A DNA stretch of 64,000 nt from Paramagnetospirillum magneticum AMB-1 (GTDB lineage Bacteria; Pseudomonadota; Alphaproteobacteria; Rhodospirillales; Magnetospirillaceae), in assembly GCF_000009985.1 (NCBI RefSeq), contig NC_007626.1, positions 868,001 to 932,000 on the forward strand. The letters are read 5' to 3'. The notes beneath the pieces were generated by a model. That model did no database searches. It was given only the letters and a program-made list of their open reading frames with translations, and was not told the DNA's origin. Numbering within the stretch: the stretch's first letter is position 1; every line of letters starts with the position of its first letter. Both the position numbers and the translations under genes were made by a program. This document shows, piece after piece, positions 43,141 to 50,910 of the stretch.

Positions 43141-43909
43141 CATTCTGATCCGTGGCACCGGCGAGATCGCCTCGGCCATCGCCTGCCATCTGACCTGGGC
43201 CGGATGCCGGGTGGCGCTGCAATCGTCGCGGCCGCCCATCGCCATCCGCCGCCGGATGGCTTTTTCCGACGCCTACTTCCAGGGAACCGCCGAACTGGAG
43301 GGGCTTTGCGCCCGGCGCCTTGGGGATGCCCGGTCCATGGGCCTCGCCTGGGACGCGGGGGAGGTTCCGTTGCTGGCCATGGAGTTCCAGGCGGCTCTTG
43401 GCGCTCGGCCCTGGGCGGTGCTGGTGGACGCCCGCATGAACAAGCAGCAGGCCCCCGAGCCCCAGATCGGACTGGCGCCCCTGGTGATCGGCATGGGGCC
43501 GGGCTGCGCCATCGGCGTCAACGTCGACGTGGCGGTGGAGACCTCGTGGGACCAACTGGGCCAGGTGGTGCGCCGTGGCTCCACCCTGATGCTGGCGGGA
43601 GAGCCACGCGCCGTGCTGGGTCAGGCCCGCTCGCGCTTCCGTTATGCTCCGGTGGCGGGGATCTTGCGCTCCGAGGCCGCCATCGGCCAGCGGGTGAGGG
43701 AGGGCCAGGTGGTCGCCCGCATCGGCGATGCGGTGGTGCGAGCCCTGTTCGACGGTATCGTGCGCGGCCTGACCCATGACGGTGTGCCGGTGGAAAAAGG
43801 CAACAAGATCGCCGAGATCGATCCCCGGCCCGGCGAGGTCAAGCTGGCCGGCATCGATGAACGTCCGCGCCGCCTCGCCGAGGCGGTGACGTCCATCGTG
43901 CTGGGGTAA
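43130..43909 (+). CDS. YqeB-like (EF2563 family) protein with C-terminal biotinyl/lipoyl-like region
   Basis: 259 residues. The N-terminal ILIRGTGEIASAIACHLTWA and AIRRRMAFSDAYFQGTAELE match the YqeB/EF2563 family, linked to maturation of selenium-dependent molybdenum hydroxylases. The C-terminal part, RVREGQVVARIGDAVVRALFDGIVRG...VEKGNKIAEIDP, resembles a lipoyl/biotinyl swinging-domain fold but lacks the modified Lys. The GTG start overlaps tetR by 11 bases. No molybdenum hydroxylase is in view, so the role is uncertain. Confidence 0.65.
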   Translation: MARDILIRGTGEIASAIACHLTWAGCRVALQSSRPPIAIRRRMAFSDAYFQGTAELEGLCARRLGDARSMGLAWDAGEVPLLAMEFQAALGARPWAVLVDARMNKQQAPEPQIGLAPLVIGMGPGCAIGVNVDVAVETSWDQLGQVVRRGSTLMLAGEPRAVLGQARSRFRYAPVAGILRSEAAIGQRVREGQVVARIGDAVVRALFDGIVRGLTHDGVPVEKGNKIAEIDPRPGEVKLAGIDERPRRLAEAVTSIVLG

Positions 43910-43934
43910 GATTCACGTTTGCCCCTCGCCGGGC

Positions 43935-43985
43935 GCGGCCTTCCGGCCGCTTGAGCAATCTGCGTCAGATAACGCAGGTTGCTCT
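43935..43985. terminator. Two stem-loops between convergent genes
   Basis: GCGGCC-TTCC-GGCCGC is followed by a 13-bp stem, GAGCAATCTGCGT / ACGCAGGTTGCTC, with one T-G pair, then TCTAAAT. It probably ends transcription from both sides. Confidence 0.6.
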
Positions 43986-43996
43986 AAATCCTCGCC

Positions 43997-44407
43997 TCAG
44001 GGAATGGCGTAGGTGGCGGTCACATGGGCCACCAGTTCGTCCGTTCCCGCCGCGATCAGCTCGACCGCGCCCATGGCCAGGCGGCGGCCCAGCTTCAGCA
44101 GGCTGGCCTCGGCGATGATGTCGCAGCGCTCGGCCTTGCGCAGGAAGCTGATGTTGAGATTGCTGGTCACCGCCATTTCCTGCTGGCCGATGGCCGACAG
44201 CACGGCGGCGTAAAGCGCCACGTCGGCCAGGGTCATCAGGGCCGGGCCACAGACCACGTCCACCGGCCGGGTCAGGTGGGGGCCGAAGGGCATCAGCAGC
44301 CGCGCCGTGCCCTTGCCGATGCTCTCGGCCCGGATGGCCAGATCGCGGGCCATAGGCAGCTTTTCCATCAGCAGGGCGTTGAACTGTTCGGCGGTGATGG
44401 CGGACAT
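43997..44407 (-). CDS. PaaI-like hotdog thioesterase
   Basis: 136-residue hotdog-fold protein. LTRPVDVVCGPALMTLADVALYAAVLSAIG matches PaaI-type thioesterases, in which the Asp of the helix is catalytic, and SNLNISFLRKAERCD matches the next strands. It hydrolyses an acyl- or aryl-CoA. It diverges from an enoyl-CoA hydratase gene, so the two may share fatty-acid or aryl-CoA metabolism. Confidence 0.8.
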   Translation of the reverse strand: MSAITAEQFNALLMEKLPMARDLAIRAESIGKGTARLLMPFGPHLTRPVDVVCGPALMTLADVALYAAVLSAIGQQEMAVTSNLNISFLRKAERCDIIAEASLLKLGRRLAMGAVELIAAGTDELVAHVTATYAIP

Positions 44408-44477
44408 TGGGCCTCCTGGTTAAACTGGTCCGACCAGTGTCCGGGATTTCCGCCGGTGATGGCAAGGGAGGTTTGGT

Positions 44478-45263
44478 ATGTCCGAGCTCGAAACCATTCT
44501 GCTCCGCCGCGACGAGGCGGGTGTCGCCACCCTGACCCTCAACCGGCCGGAGGCCCGCAACGCCCTGTCGGTGGCGCTGATGTCCGAGCTGGACTCGGAA
44601 CTGGCTCGCATCGCCCGCGATCCCGCGGTGCGGGTGGTGGTGCTGGCCGCCAACGGCCCGGCCTTCTGCGCCGGACATGACCTCAAGGAAATGCGCGCGC
44701 TGCAAGGGCGCGATGAGGTGGCGGCGGTGTTCGCCCTGTGCTCGAGGGTGATGACCGCCATCGTCCGGCTGCCCCAGCCGGTGATCGCCAAGGTCCACGC
44801 CATGGCCACGGCGGCCGGCTGCCAACTGGTGGCCAGTTGCGACCTGGCCTATGCCGCGACCGAGGCCAAGTTCGCCACCCCGGGGGTCAATATCGGCCTG
44901 TTCTGCTCGACCCCCATGGTGGCCCTGTCCCGGGGTGTGGGCCGCAAGCAGGCCATGGAGATGCTGCTGTCGGGCCGTCCCATCAACGCCGGGACCGCCG
45001 AGCGCTGGGGGCTGGTCAACCACGTGGTGGCCGCCGAGGCCCTGGATTCCGAGGTGGCGTCCATGGCCCGCCTGATCGCGTCCAAATCCGCCCATACCCT
45101 CAAGGTGGGCAAGGAGGCCTTCTATCGTCAGCTGGAGATGGGCCTGGACGACGCCTACGCCCTGGCATCCAAGGTGATGACCGAGAATATGCTGGCCATG
45201 GACGCGGCGGAAGGAATCGACGCCTTTCTGGAGAAGCGCCCGCCCGTATGGCGTGGCTGCTGA
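44478..45263 (+). CDS. Enoyl-CoA hydratase/isomerase family protein
   Basis: 261-residue crotonase-fold protein. GPAFCAGHDLKEMRAL holds the oxyanion-hole loop, and TPGVNIGLFCSTPMVALSRG the second. The usual paired catalytic Glu residues are not obvious (GVNIGLF replaces a Glu-containing segment), so it may be an isomerase, or a hydratase with changed chemistry. GGAGG upstream fixes the ATG. Substrate unknown. Confidence 0.82.
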   Translation: MSELETILLRRDEAGVATLTLNRPEARNALSVALMSELDSELARIARDPAVRVVVLAANGPAFCAGHDLKEMRALQGRDEVAAVFALCSRVMTAIVRLPQPVIAKVHAMATAAGCQLVASCDLAYAATEAKFATPGVNIGLFCSTPMVALSRGVGRKQAMEMLLSGRPINAGTAERWGLVNHVVAAEALDSEVASMARLIASKSAHTLKVGKEAFYRQLEMGLDDAYALASKVMTENMLAMDAAEGIDAFLEKRPPVWRGC

Positions 45264-45274
45264 GCGAGCCGGGC

Positions 45275-45577
45275 CTACCTGAACTCGAACAGAGTTTGGA
45301 AGGCTGCGCGTTCCATGGCTTCGCGCGCTGGTCCCTTGGCTCCATGGATCACCACCTTGGTTCCGGCCGCGTTGGCGCTGTCGTAGATGTGGACGAACAG
45401 GCTCATGCCGGTGGAATCGACGAAGTCCAGTTCACCGAGCCGGATATCCCAATGCCCCTTTTCCTTCTTGTCCAGTTCGGCAAGAAACTTGGGGAAGACG
45501 TCGGCAGCGGCGAAGGTCAGCCGTCCCTTGATGGTGATGTCGGCGCCCCCGCTGACCGTCTTGATGCTGTATTCCAT
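45275..45577 (-). CDS. STAS-domain protein (anti-sigma-factor antagonist-like)
   Basis: 100 residues forming one STAS domain; LDFVDSTGMSLFVHI holds the Ser normally phosphorylated by an anti-sigma kinase (SpoIIAA/RsbV type). No partner kinase or phosphatase is adjacent; a chemoreceptor gene precedes it on the same strand. It may link to chemotaxis or stress signalling. Start ATG is normal. Confidence 0.82.
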   Translation of the reverse strand: MEYSIKTVSGGADITIKGRLTFAAADVFPKFLAELDKKEKGHWDIRLGELDFVDSTGMSLFVHIYDSANAAGTKVVIHGAKGPAREAMERAAFQTLFEFR

Positions 45578-45644
45578 GATCTGATGCCTTCACGCTGGAG
45601 CGTCCCGCAGGTCGGTCTTCCGACCGGCCGGGCTCCATTATGCC

Positions 45645-47693
45645 CTAGGATGTGCGGATGGATGTGAGGAAAGAATCGACCCGGTCACGCAGCCGGTTGG
45701 CGCGCTCCGAGACGTCCTGGGCGGTCTGCAGCACTTCGGCCGAGGCCTGTCGCGTTTCCTCGGCGGCATGATTGACGCCGGCGACATTGGCGCTGATCTC
45801 GCCGGTGGCGGTGGCCACCTGGGTTACATTGGCGGCGATCTCGCCGGTGGCGCTGTCCTGGCCTTGCACCGCCTGGGCGATGCCGGTGGCTACGTCGTGG
45901 ACCTGCTCGATCACCGAGGTGATGGCGGTGATGGCCGAGACCGCCTCGCCGGTGACCTTCTGCACCGTGGAAATCTGTCCCGCGATCTCGTCGGTGGCCT
46001 TGGCGGTCTGGTTGGCCAGATGCTTGACCTCGTTGGCGACCACGGCAAAGCCCTTGCCGGCATCACCGGCCCTGGCCGCCTCGATGGTGGCGTTCAGTGC
46101 CAGCAGGTTGGTCTGGGCGGCTATGTCGTTGATCAGGGCCACCACGGCGCCGATCTTGTCCACCGCCGATGCCAGGCCGTCGATCAGCTGGGTGGTGCGC
46201 CGCGCCTCGGCCGAGGCCTCCTCGCTGATGCGCACGGAATCCTGGACCTTGCGGGTGATGTCCTTGCCGGTGTGGGCCAGTTGCTCCGCCGAGCCGGCGG
46301 CGGTGCGCATGTTGACGGCGGTTTCCTCGATGCCGGCGGCCACGGCCGAGGCCTGGGCCGAGGCGCCTTCGGCGGTCGACGACAGGGAGCGTGAGGTGGC
46401 TTCCAGCTCGGTGGCGGTGGACGCCATGCCCGACAAGGCGTCGCCCACCTCGTCATTGAACTCGCGCAGCAGGTTGTCGATGACCCGGGCGCGCCGGTCC
46501 TTGGCCACTTCCGTCTGGTGGCGCTCCTGCTCCAGCCGGTCGGCGCGGATCAGGCCGTCCTTGAAGATCTCCACGGCGCGGGCCATGGCGCCGATCTCGT
46601 CCCGGCGCTCCAGTCCCTCGATGAGTACGGTCTTGTCGCCCTCGGCCAGTCGGGTCATGTCGAAGGTCATTGCGGCCAGGGGCCGGGTGATGCCGCGGGC
46701 GATGACCGAAATCAGGATGATGCCCAGCGTCAGGACGGCAAGGGTAATCCCCAGAGAGGCATAAAGGGCGCTCAGGGTGGCGTCATGGCCCTTGTCGGCC
46801 ATGTCCACCAGGGCCGCCGAGGCCATGTCCTCTACCTGCTTCAGCAGGTCGATCTTGCGGGTGATGGTGTCGAACCACACCGGAGCCTCGATGCCGCCCA
46901 GATCGTTGGTGAACGGGGCATCCAGCGCCACGGCGCGCATGCGGTCCACCTCCTTGACGGCGGGATCGGTCTGAATCTTCTCGAAGGCCTGACGCAGCTC
47001 GGGCTCGGCGTTCTTGGCGAAGGTGTCGAAGAACACCTCCTGGCGGGCGATCAGTTGGGTGAAACTGCGATGGAGCGCCGGAGCAAAGGCCTTGGCGGCG
47101 AAGCCACCGCTGGCGGTGGCGCGCTCCTGTCCGGCCCGTTCCTTGCCCTGCAGCAATTGCACATAGGCGATGATCGCCTTGGTGACGCGGGTGTCGCGGC
47201 TGACCACCGCCATCTCCTCGATCACCGCCAGCAGCCGGGCGATGGTTCCGGTGTAATAGCCGGTGGTGTCGGCCAAGGGGAGGCTGAGGGCGGTGATGGC
47301 CATCCGCTTGTCGTCCAGTCCCTTCAGGGCGATCTCGGCGGCGTCCAGCTTGGCCTTGAAGCTGGTGCCGTAATCGGCGGCGGGGAAGTGCGACAAGGCC
47401 GTCCTCAGTCCGGAAAGCTGGCCGTCGGTGGCCTTGCGCTGCTCCGGCAGGCGGTCCTTGAACTTCTCGCCCTTGCTGCCGACGAAGCCGGCCGAGGTGC
47501 CGCGCTCCTTCTGCAGTTCGTGGACCAGGGCGCTGACCGCCGGGGCCAGGCGCGCCAGTTCCTCCACCTGCTCCATCTCGTTGGCCTGCCGGCTTTTTTC
47601 CGAGAGGGCCAGGCCGGAATAGACGATGACTGCCACCAGCGGAATGATCAGCGCCAGGGCAAGCCGGACTGCGATCCTGAGATTTTTCAGCAT
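45645..47693 (-). CDS. Methyl-accepting chemotaxis protein with NIT sensor domain
   Basis: 682 residues. TM1 lies at about 8-30, then a periplasmic NIT (nitrate/nitrite-sensing type) domain to about 300 with the marker ELQKERGTSAGFVGSKG, TM2 at about 310-335, HAMP, and a cytoplasmic signalling domain with the hairpin tip DIAAQTNLLALNATIEAARA. It steers motility by binding CheW/CheA. I chose the ATG at MLKNLRIAVRL over an upstream in-frame start because it puts TM1 at the N-terminus. The sulfur genes lie just upstream on the same strand. Confidence 0.9.
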   Translation of the reverse strand: MLKNLRIAVRLALALIIPLVAVIVYSGLALSEKSRQANEMEQVEELARLAPAVSALVHELQKERGTSAGFVGSKGEKFKDRLPEQRKATDGQLSGLRTALSHFPAADYGTSFKAKLDAAEIALKGLDDKRMAITALSLPLADTTGYYTGTIARLLAVIEEMAVVSRDTRVTKAIIAYVQLLQGKERAGQERATASGGFAAKAFAPALHRSFTQLIARQEVFFDTFAKNAEPELRQAFEKIQTDPAVKEVDRMRAVALDAPFTNDLGGIEAPVWFDTITRKIDLLKQVEDMASAALVDMADKGHDATLSALYASLGITLAVLTLGIILISVIARGITRPLAAMTFDMTRLAEGDKTVLIEGLERRDEIGAMARAVEIFKDGLIRADRLEQERHQTEVAKDRRARVIDNLLREFNDEVGDALSGMASTATELEATSRSLSSTAEGASAQASAVAAGIEETAVNMRTAAGSAEQLAHTGKDITRKVQDSVRISEEASAEARRTTQLIDGLASAVDKIGAVVALINDIAAQTNLLALNATIEAARAGDAGKGFAVVANEVKHLANQTAKATDEIAGQISTVQKVTGEAVSAITAITSVIEQVHDVATGIAQAVQGQDSATGEIAANVTQVATATGEISANVAGVNHAAEETRQASAEVLQTAQDVSERANRLRDRVDSFLTSIRTS

Positions 47694-47852
47694 GGGAGCC
47701 TCTTCGGCGGATGGGGCAATGCCCGCGAGCCGCGTCATACCTGCAATTCGACGATGTGGAGACCCCTTAAATTCAGGCCTCAACGATGCATGATATATCG
47801 AAGGATTGTGGTCGCCAAACTATTAATATTGACGAAAGTGAAGGGCGGCAAT

Positions 47853-47876
47853 GCTGTAAGTATTAGCCCTTACAGC
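47853..47876. terminator. Hairpin after soxZ
   Basis: GCTGTAAG-8nt-CTTACAGC is a perfect 8-bp stem six bases past the soxZ stop, but has no T-run. It could end the soxYZ transcript or be an operator. Confidence 0.4.
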
Positions 47877-47881
47877 CCGGT

Positions 47882-48211
47882 CTATTCCACGACGATATCG
47901 TGAATATATTCCAGGGTCTCGCCGTTTTCGTCGAACCAGTTCAGTTTGATCTTGCCGCTGGTGGTGGCGACGGCGAAAAAGCTGGCGAAGGGATTGGCCG
48001 AAACCGCCTGGTGCCAGTCGGCGCTGATCACCGGCTGGTTGTTCCAGGTGCAGGTGAAGCGGGTGATGATGTGCCGGGGAATGGTCTTGCCGGCCGCGTC
48101 CTTGCGCAGGCCGGTCTCCATGTCGTGGCTGACCTGGGTCTTGATCTCGATGATCTCGCCCTTCTTGGCCTTGGCCGGGATGCGCACCTTGACGCGATCG
48201 GAATTCGCCAT
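47882..48211 (-). CDS. soxZ: Thiosulfate oxidation carrier subunit SoxZ
   Basis: 109-residue immunoglobulin-like partner of SoxY (VKVRIPAKAKKGEIIEIKTQ and NPFASFFAVATTSGKI are SoxZ features). It has no signal peptide and reaches the periplasm with the Tat-exported SoxY. It starts four bases after the soxY stop. Together SoxYZ carry sulfur compounds during thiosulfate oxidation; soxXA, soxB and soxCD are not in the window. Confidence 0.93.
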   Translation of the reverse strand: MANSDRVKVRIPAKAKKGEIIEIKTQVSHDMETGLRKDAAGKTIPRHIITRFTCTWNNQPVISADWHQAVSANPFASFFAVATTSGKIKLNWFDENGETLEYIHDIVVE

Positions 48212-48215
48212 GTCC

Positions 48216-48668
48216 TCAGCCTCCGCAGCCGCCGATGGTGACGGTGATTTCCTGGCGGGCGATCCAGACCTCGCCGTCGGAGGTCACCGCATAGGCCCGC
48301 ACCGTCTGGGTCTTGGCCAGGCGCATGCGGAAGCTGACCTCGGCGCGGCCCGACTGGGGGGTCAGGTACCAGGACGACACCACCGGATAGGGATTGGCCT
48401 CGGCCAGCACATGGATGGCCTTGACGTGGTCGGCGGCGGTCATGGGCGAGTCCACCGAAACGGTGATGGGCTCCGAGGCGCCGCTGGCGGCCACGTCGCG
48501 CATCTTCAGCTTGACCTTGCCGTCCTTGGCCTTGAAGGGCCCCATCAGCTTGCGGGCCAGTTCGTCGGCTTCCTGCGCCAGTGCGGGCGCGGCCAGACCC
48601 GCCGTGGCGGCCAGCGCGGCACTTGCCGCCAGCACGGTCCGGCGATTCAGATTCCGGGATGCGTCCAC
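48216..48668 (-). CDS. soxY: Thiosulfate oxidation carrier subunit SoxY
   Basis: 150 residues with a Tat signal (NRRTVLAASAALAATAG). The C-terminal GGCGG arm carries the Cys that binds the sulfur substrate covalently. I chose the GTG start with GGAGAGG upstream. It is operonic with soxZ. A 20-bp perfect palindrome lies 68 bases upstream, right after the transporter gene, which suggests its own regulated promoter. Confidence 0.93.
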   Translation of the reverse strand: MDASRNLNRRTVLAASAALAATAGLAAPALAQEADELARKLMGPFKAKDGKVKLKMRDVAASGASEPITVSVDSPMTAADHVKAIHVLAEANPYPVVSSWYLTPQSGRAEVSFRMRLAKTQTVRAYAVTSDGEVWIARQEITVTIGGCGG

Positions 48669-48736
48669 GTCCCTCTCCTCCCCAGGAATGTTTTTTCTTT
48701 CATGGTAGCGGAGGCGGGCGAGACGGCGCAACCGAT

Positions 48737-48756
48737 ATATCATAATATTATGATAT
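48737..48756. promoter_or_regulatory. 20-bp perfect palindrome between the YeeE-type gene and soxY
   Basis: ATATCATAATATTATGATAT is a perfect 20-bp palindrome in a GC-rich region, directly after the transporter stop and 68 bases before soxY. It shares the TAATATTA core with the palindrome upstream of the transporter (49936-49945). It is probably the operator of a sulfur-responsive repressor, such as an ArsR-type SoxR/BigR; the identity is inferred. Confidence 0.65.
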
Positions 48757-49887
48757 TCAGCGGGACAGAAAGGACCGGAGGCCACCGCGCAGACCGCCTT
48801 CGTCCAGGCTGCGCAGGCCAATGACGCCGCCCAGGATGATCGAGGCCAGGGCCAGGAACGAGGTGGCCGACAAGGTCGACAGACCGGTCAGTCCTTGGCC
48901 GATGGTGCAGCCCATGGCCATGATGCCGCCGATGCCCATCAGCGCGGCACCACCCAGATGGCGGAGCAGGTCGGCGGTATCGGCGAAGCCTTCCAGGGCG
49001 AAGCTGCCCCCCAGGCGGGCCGCCAGGAACGAGCCGGCGACGATGCCGCCTACCGCCGCCACGCCGAAGCTGATGGTCGCGCCGGTATAGGTCATCAGGT
49101 ACATCAGTCCGTCGCCCATGGGCGAGATGAACGACAGCGAGGTCAGTTGCACCGGGTCGAAATCGTCGGCGCCCAGGATGCCGGTGACGGCCCAGCCGGC
49201 GGGAACGGTCAGGCCGATCACCAGGGCGCCGGCCAGCGTACTCCCCGCCGTCCGGAAGGCGGCATCCTTGAGACACCAGATCAGGGCGCCACCGGCCAGA
49301 ACGGCGACGGCAAGAGGGCGGCCGACGGCTTCGGGGAGGCCCCATCCGGCCAGCAGGGCCGGCAGGCTCTGGCCGCTGGCGCCCAGCCGGGTCGCGGCGA
49401 TATTGGTCGCCTGTTCCAGGGCGATGCGCTCCATGGCCAGCAGGCCCTTCAGGGTCATGGTGGCGAACAGGCCGGTCACCAGCACCACCACCAGGGATTT
49501 GAGATTGCCGCCGCCCAGCCGCACCAGGGTCTTGCTGCCGCAACCGCCCGCCAGGGTCATGCCATAGCCGAACATCAGCCCGCCCAGGATGGCCCCGGCC
49601 CAGGGGAGGGAGGCGCCCAGATAGATGGACTTGTCCAGATTGATCCATCCGCCCGCCTGCAAGGCCTGCGATCCCAGCAGGGCCACCGCCATGGCCAGAA
49701 CCCAGGCCCGCAGCCGCCGCCGGTCGCCCAGGAACACCATGTCGGACAGGGCTCCCATGGTGCAGAAGTCGCTGGCCCGCGCCGCCCAGCCGAACACTGC
49801 GCCCACGGCGAAACCGGCCGAGCCGACGAGGGTGGTAAGGGCGATCTCGGACAAGGGGCTGTCTCCGCCAAGTCTGATGGGGTTCAT
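48757..49887 (-). CDS. YeeE/YedE-family (TsuA-like) sulfur-compound transporter
   Basis: 376-residue inner-membrane protein with many hydrophobic helices. It keeps the cysteines of the TsuA thiosulfate-uptake family: SDFCTMGALSD, AGGCGSKTLVRLG and MGCTIGQGLTG. TsuA-type proteins import thiosulfate, and a TusA-like protein is usually a partner; here tusA diverges. I took ATG 49887; TTG 49905 would add six residues. It is likely to deliver or remove sulfur compounds for SoxYZ. Confidence 0.85.
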   Translation of the reverse strand: MNPIRLGGDSPLSEIALTTLVGSAGFAVGAVFGWAARASDFCTMGALSDMVFLGDRRRLRAWVLAMAVALLGSQALQAGGWINLDKSIYLGASLPWAGAILGGLMFGYGMTLAGGCGSKTLVRLGGGNLKSLVVVLVTGLFATMTLKGLLAMERIALEQATNIAATRLGASGQSLPALLAGWGLPEAVGRPLAVAVLAGGALIWCLKDAAFRTAGSTLAGALVIGLTVPAGWAVTGILGADDFDPVQLTSLSFISPMGDGLMYLMTYTGATISFGVAAVGGIVAGSFLAARLGGSFALEGFADTADLLRHLGGAALMGIGGIMAMGCTIGQGLTGLSTLSATSFLALASIILGGVIGLRSLDEGGLRGGLRSFLSR

Positions 49888-49928
49888 CCAGGCTATCACC
49901 GGCAAGGCGATGGCATCAATGGACTGGG

Positions 49929-49958
49929 ATATGGGCTAATATTAGTGTAGCCTCATAT
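49929..49958. promoter_or_regulatory. Nested palindrome between the YeeE-type gene and tusA
   Basis: ATATG / CATAT (outer), GGCTA / TAGCC (middle) and the perfect CTAATATTAG (inner, 49936-49945) are nested in one 30-base stretch between divergent genes. It shares its core with the palindrome near soxY, suggesting one regulator. Confidence 0.6.
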
Positions 49959-50005
49959 CAACAGGGCGAGCCAGCCCGCTGAGACGACATAAGGGAGGAC
50001 CAGGG

Positions 50006-50233
50006 ATGTCGAATACCGTTCTGGACGTGAAGGGCCTCAATTGCCCGCTGCCCATTCTGCGCGCCAAGAAGGCCATCAAGGACCTGACGGCGGGGGCGGT
50101 GCTGGAAGTGATCGCCACCGATCCCGGCTCGGTCGCCGATTTCGACGCCTTCTGCCGCCAGACCGGTAACACCCTGCTCAGCCAGGAGCAGGAGGCCGGC
50201 GTCTATACCTTCAAGATCCAGAAGGGCGCCTAA
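50006..50233 (+). CDS. TusA-like sulfur carrier protein
   Basis: 75 residues with the TusA signature LNCPLPILRAKKAIK; Cys in CPxP carries persulfide sulfur. It passes sulfur between cytoplasmic enzymes. GGGAGGA precedes the ATG. It diverges from a TsuA-type transporter, the usual partner, and overlaps the tail of a convergent amidase gene by four bases. Confidence 0.9.
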   Translation: MSNTVLDVKGLNCPLPILRAKKAIKDLTAGAVLEVIATDPGSVADFDAFCRQTGNTLLSQEQEAGVYTFKIQKGA

Positions 50234-50910
50234 CGCACGATCCTGAGCAGCGAGCGCAGGCGGCCGACGCTTTCCTCGTCGACCAGCCCGTCCACCTTCC
50301 AGGGCCGGAAATGGCGCTGGAAGGCGGTCAGCGTCGCCTTGGGATCGTGGATGTCGTAACCCACATGGGCCAGGCCCGACAGCAGCACGTGCTCGGGCGG
50401 CAGCGGCGTGGGCTCGCCGCACGGCCACAGGCCGATACCGTGGCGCTCGGCCAGGTCGGCCCAAGGGAACAACTCGCCCGGGTCTTCCTTGCGGGTGGGC
50501 GCCACGTCGGAATGGCCGACCACGTTGCGGGCCGGAATGGGATGACGCTCCAGGATTCCCCGGCACAGGCGGATCAGCGACTCGATCTGGGCCCCGGGAA
50601 ACGCGCGATAGCCGAATTCGTGACCGGGATTGACCAGTTCGATGCCGATGGAGCGGGAATTGACGTCTGGCTCGCCCCGCCAGGACGAGGCGCCGGCGTG
50701 CCAGGCGCGCATGTCCTCGGGCACCAGGGCGAAGACGCGGCCGTCTTCCTCGATGACGTAATGGGCGCTGACCTTGGCTTGGGCGTCGCACAGCCGGGCC
50801 AGGGCCGCCTCGCCCGATTCCATGCCGGTATAGTGCAGCACCAGGGTGTCGACGATGGCCCCGGCCGGGCGCGGCTCGAAATTGGGCGAGGGGCGGGAAA
50901 TGATGGTCAT
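50230..50910 (-). CDS. N-acetylmuramoyl-L-alanine amidase, AmpD/AmiD-type
   Basis: 226-residue zinc amidase that cleaves the MurNAc-L-Ala bond of peptidoglycan fragments. Zinc ligands are expected in LVLHYTG, VVGHSDVAP and the RKEDPGE region. A C-terminal segment of about 60 residues (PEHVLLSGLAHVGYDI...) matches the peptidoglycan-binding-like tail of AmiD. No signal peptide, so an AmpD-like cytoplasmic role in recycling is more likely than an exported one. The ATG overlaps the upstream DMT gene stop (ATGA). Confidence 0.87.
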   Translation of the reverse strand: MTIISRPSPNFEPRPAGAIVDTLVLHYTGMESGEAALARLCDAQAKVSAHYVIEEDGRVFALVPEDMRAWHAGASSWRGEPDVNSRSIGIELVNPGHEFGYRAFPGAQIESLIRLCRGILERHPIPARNVVGHSDVAPTRKEDPGELFPWADLAERHGIGLWPCGEPTPLPPEHVLLSGLAHVGYDIHDPKATLTAFQRHFRPWKVDGLVDEESVGRLRSLLRIVR

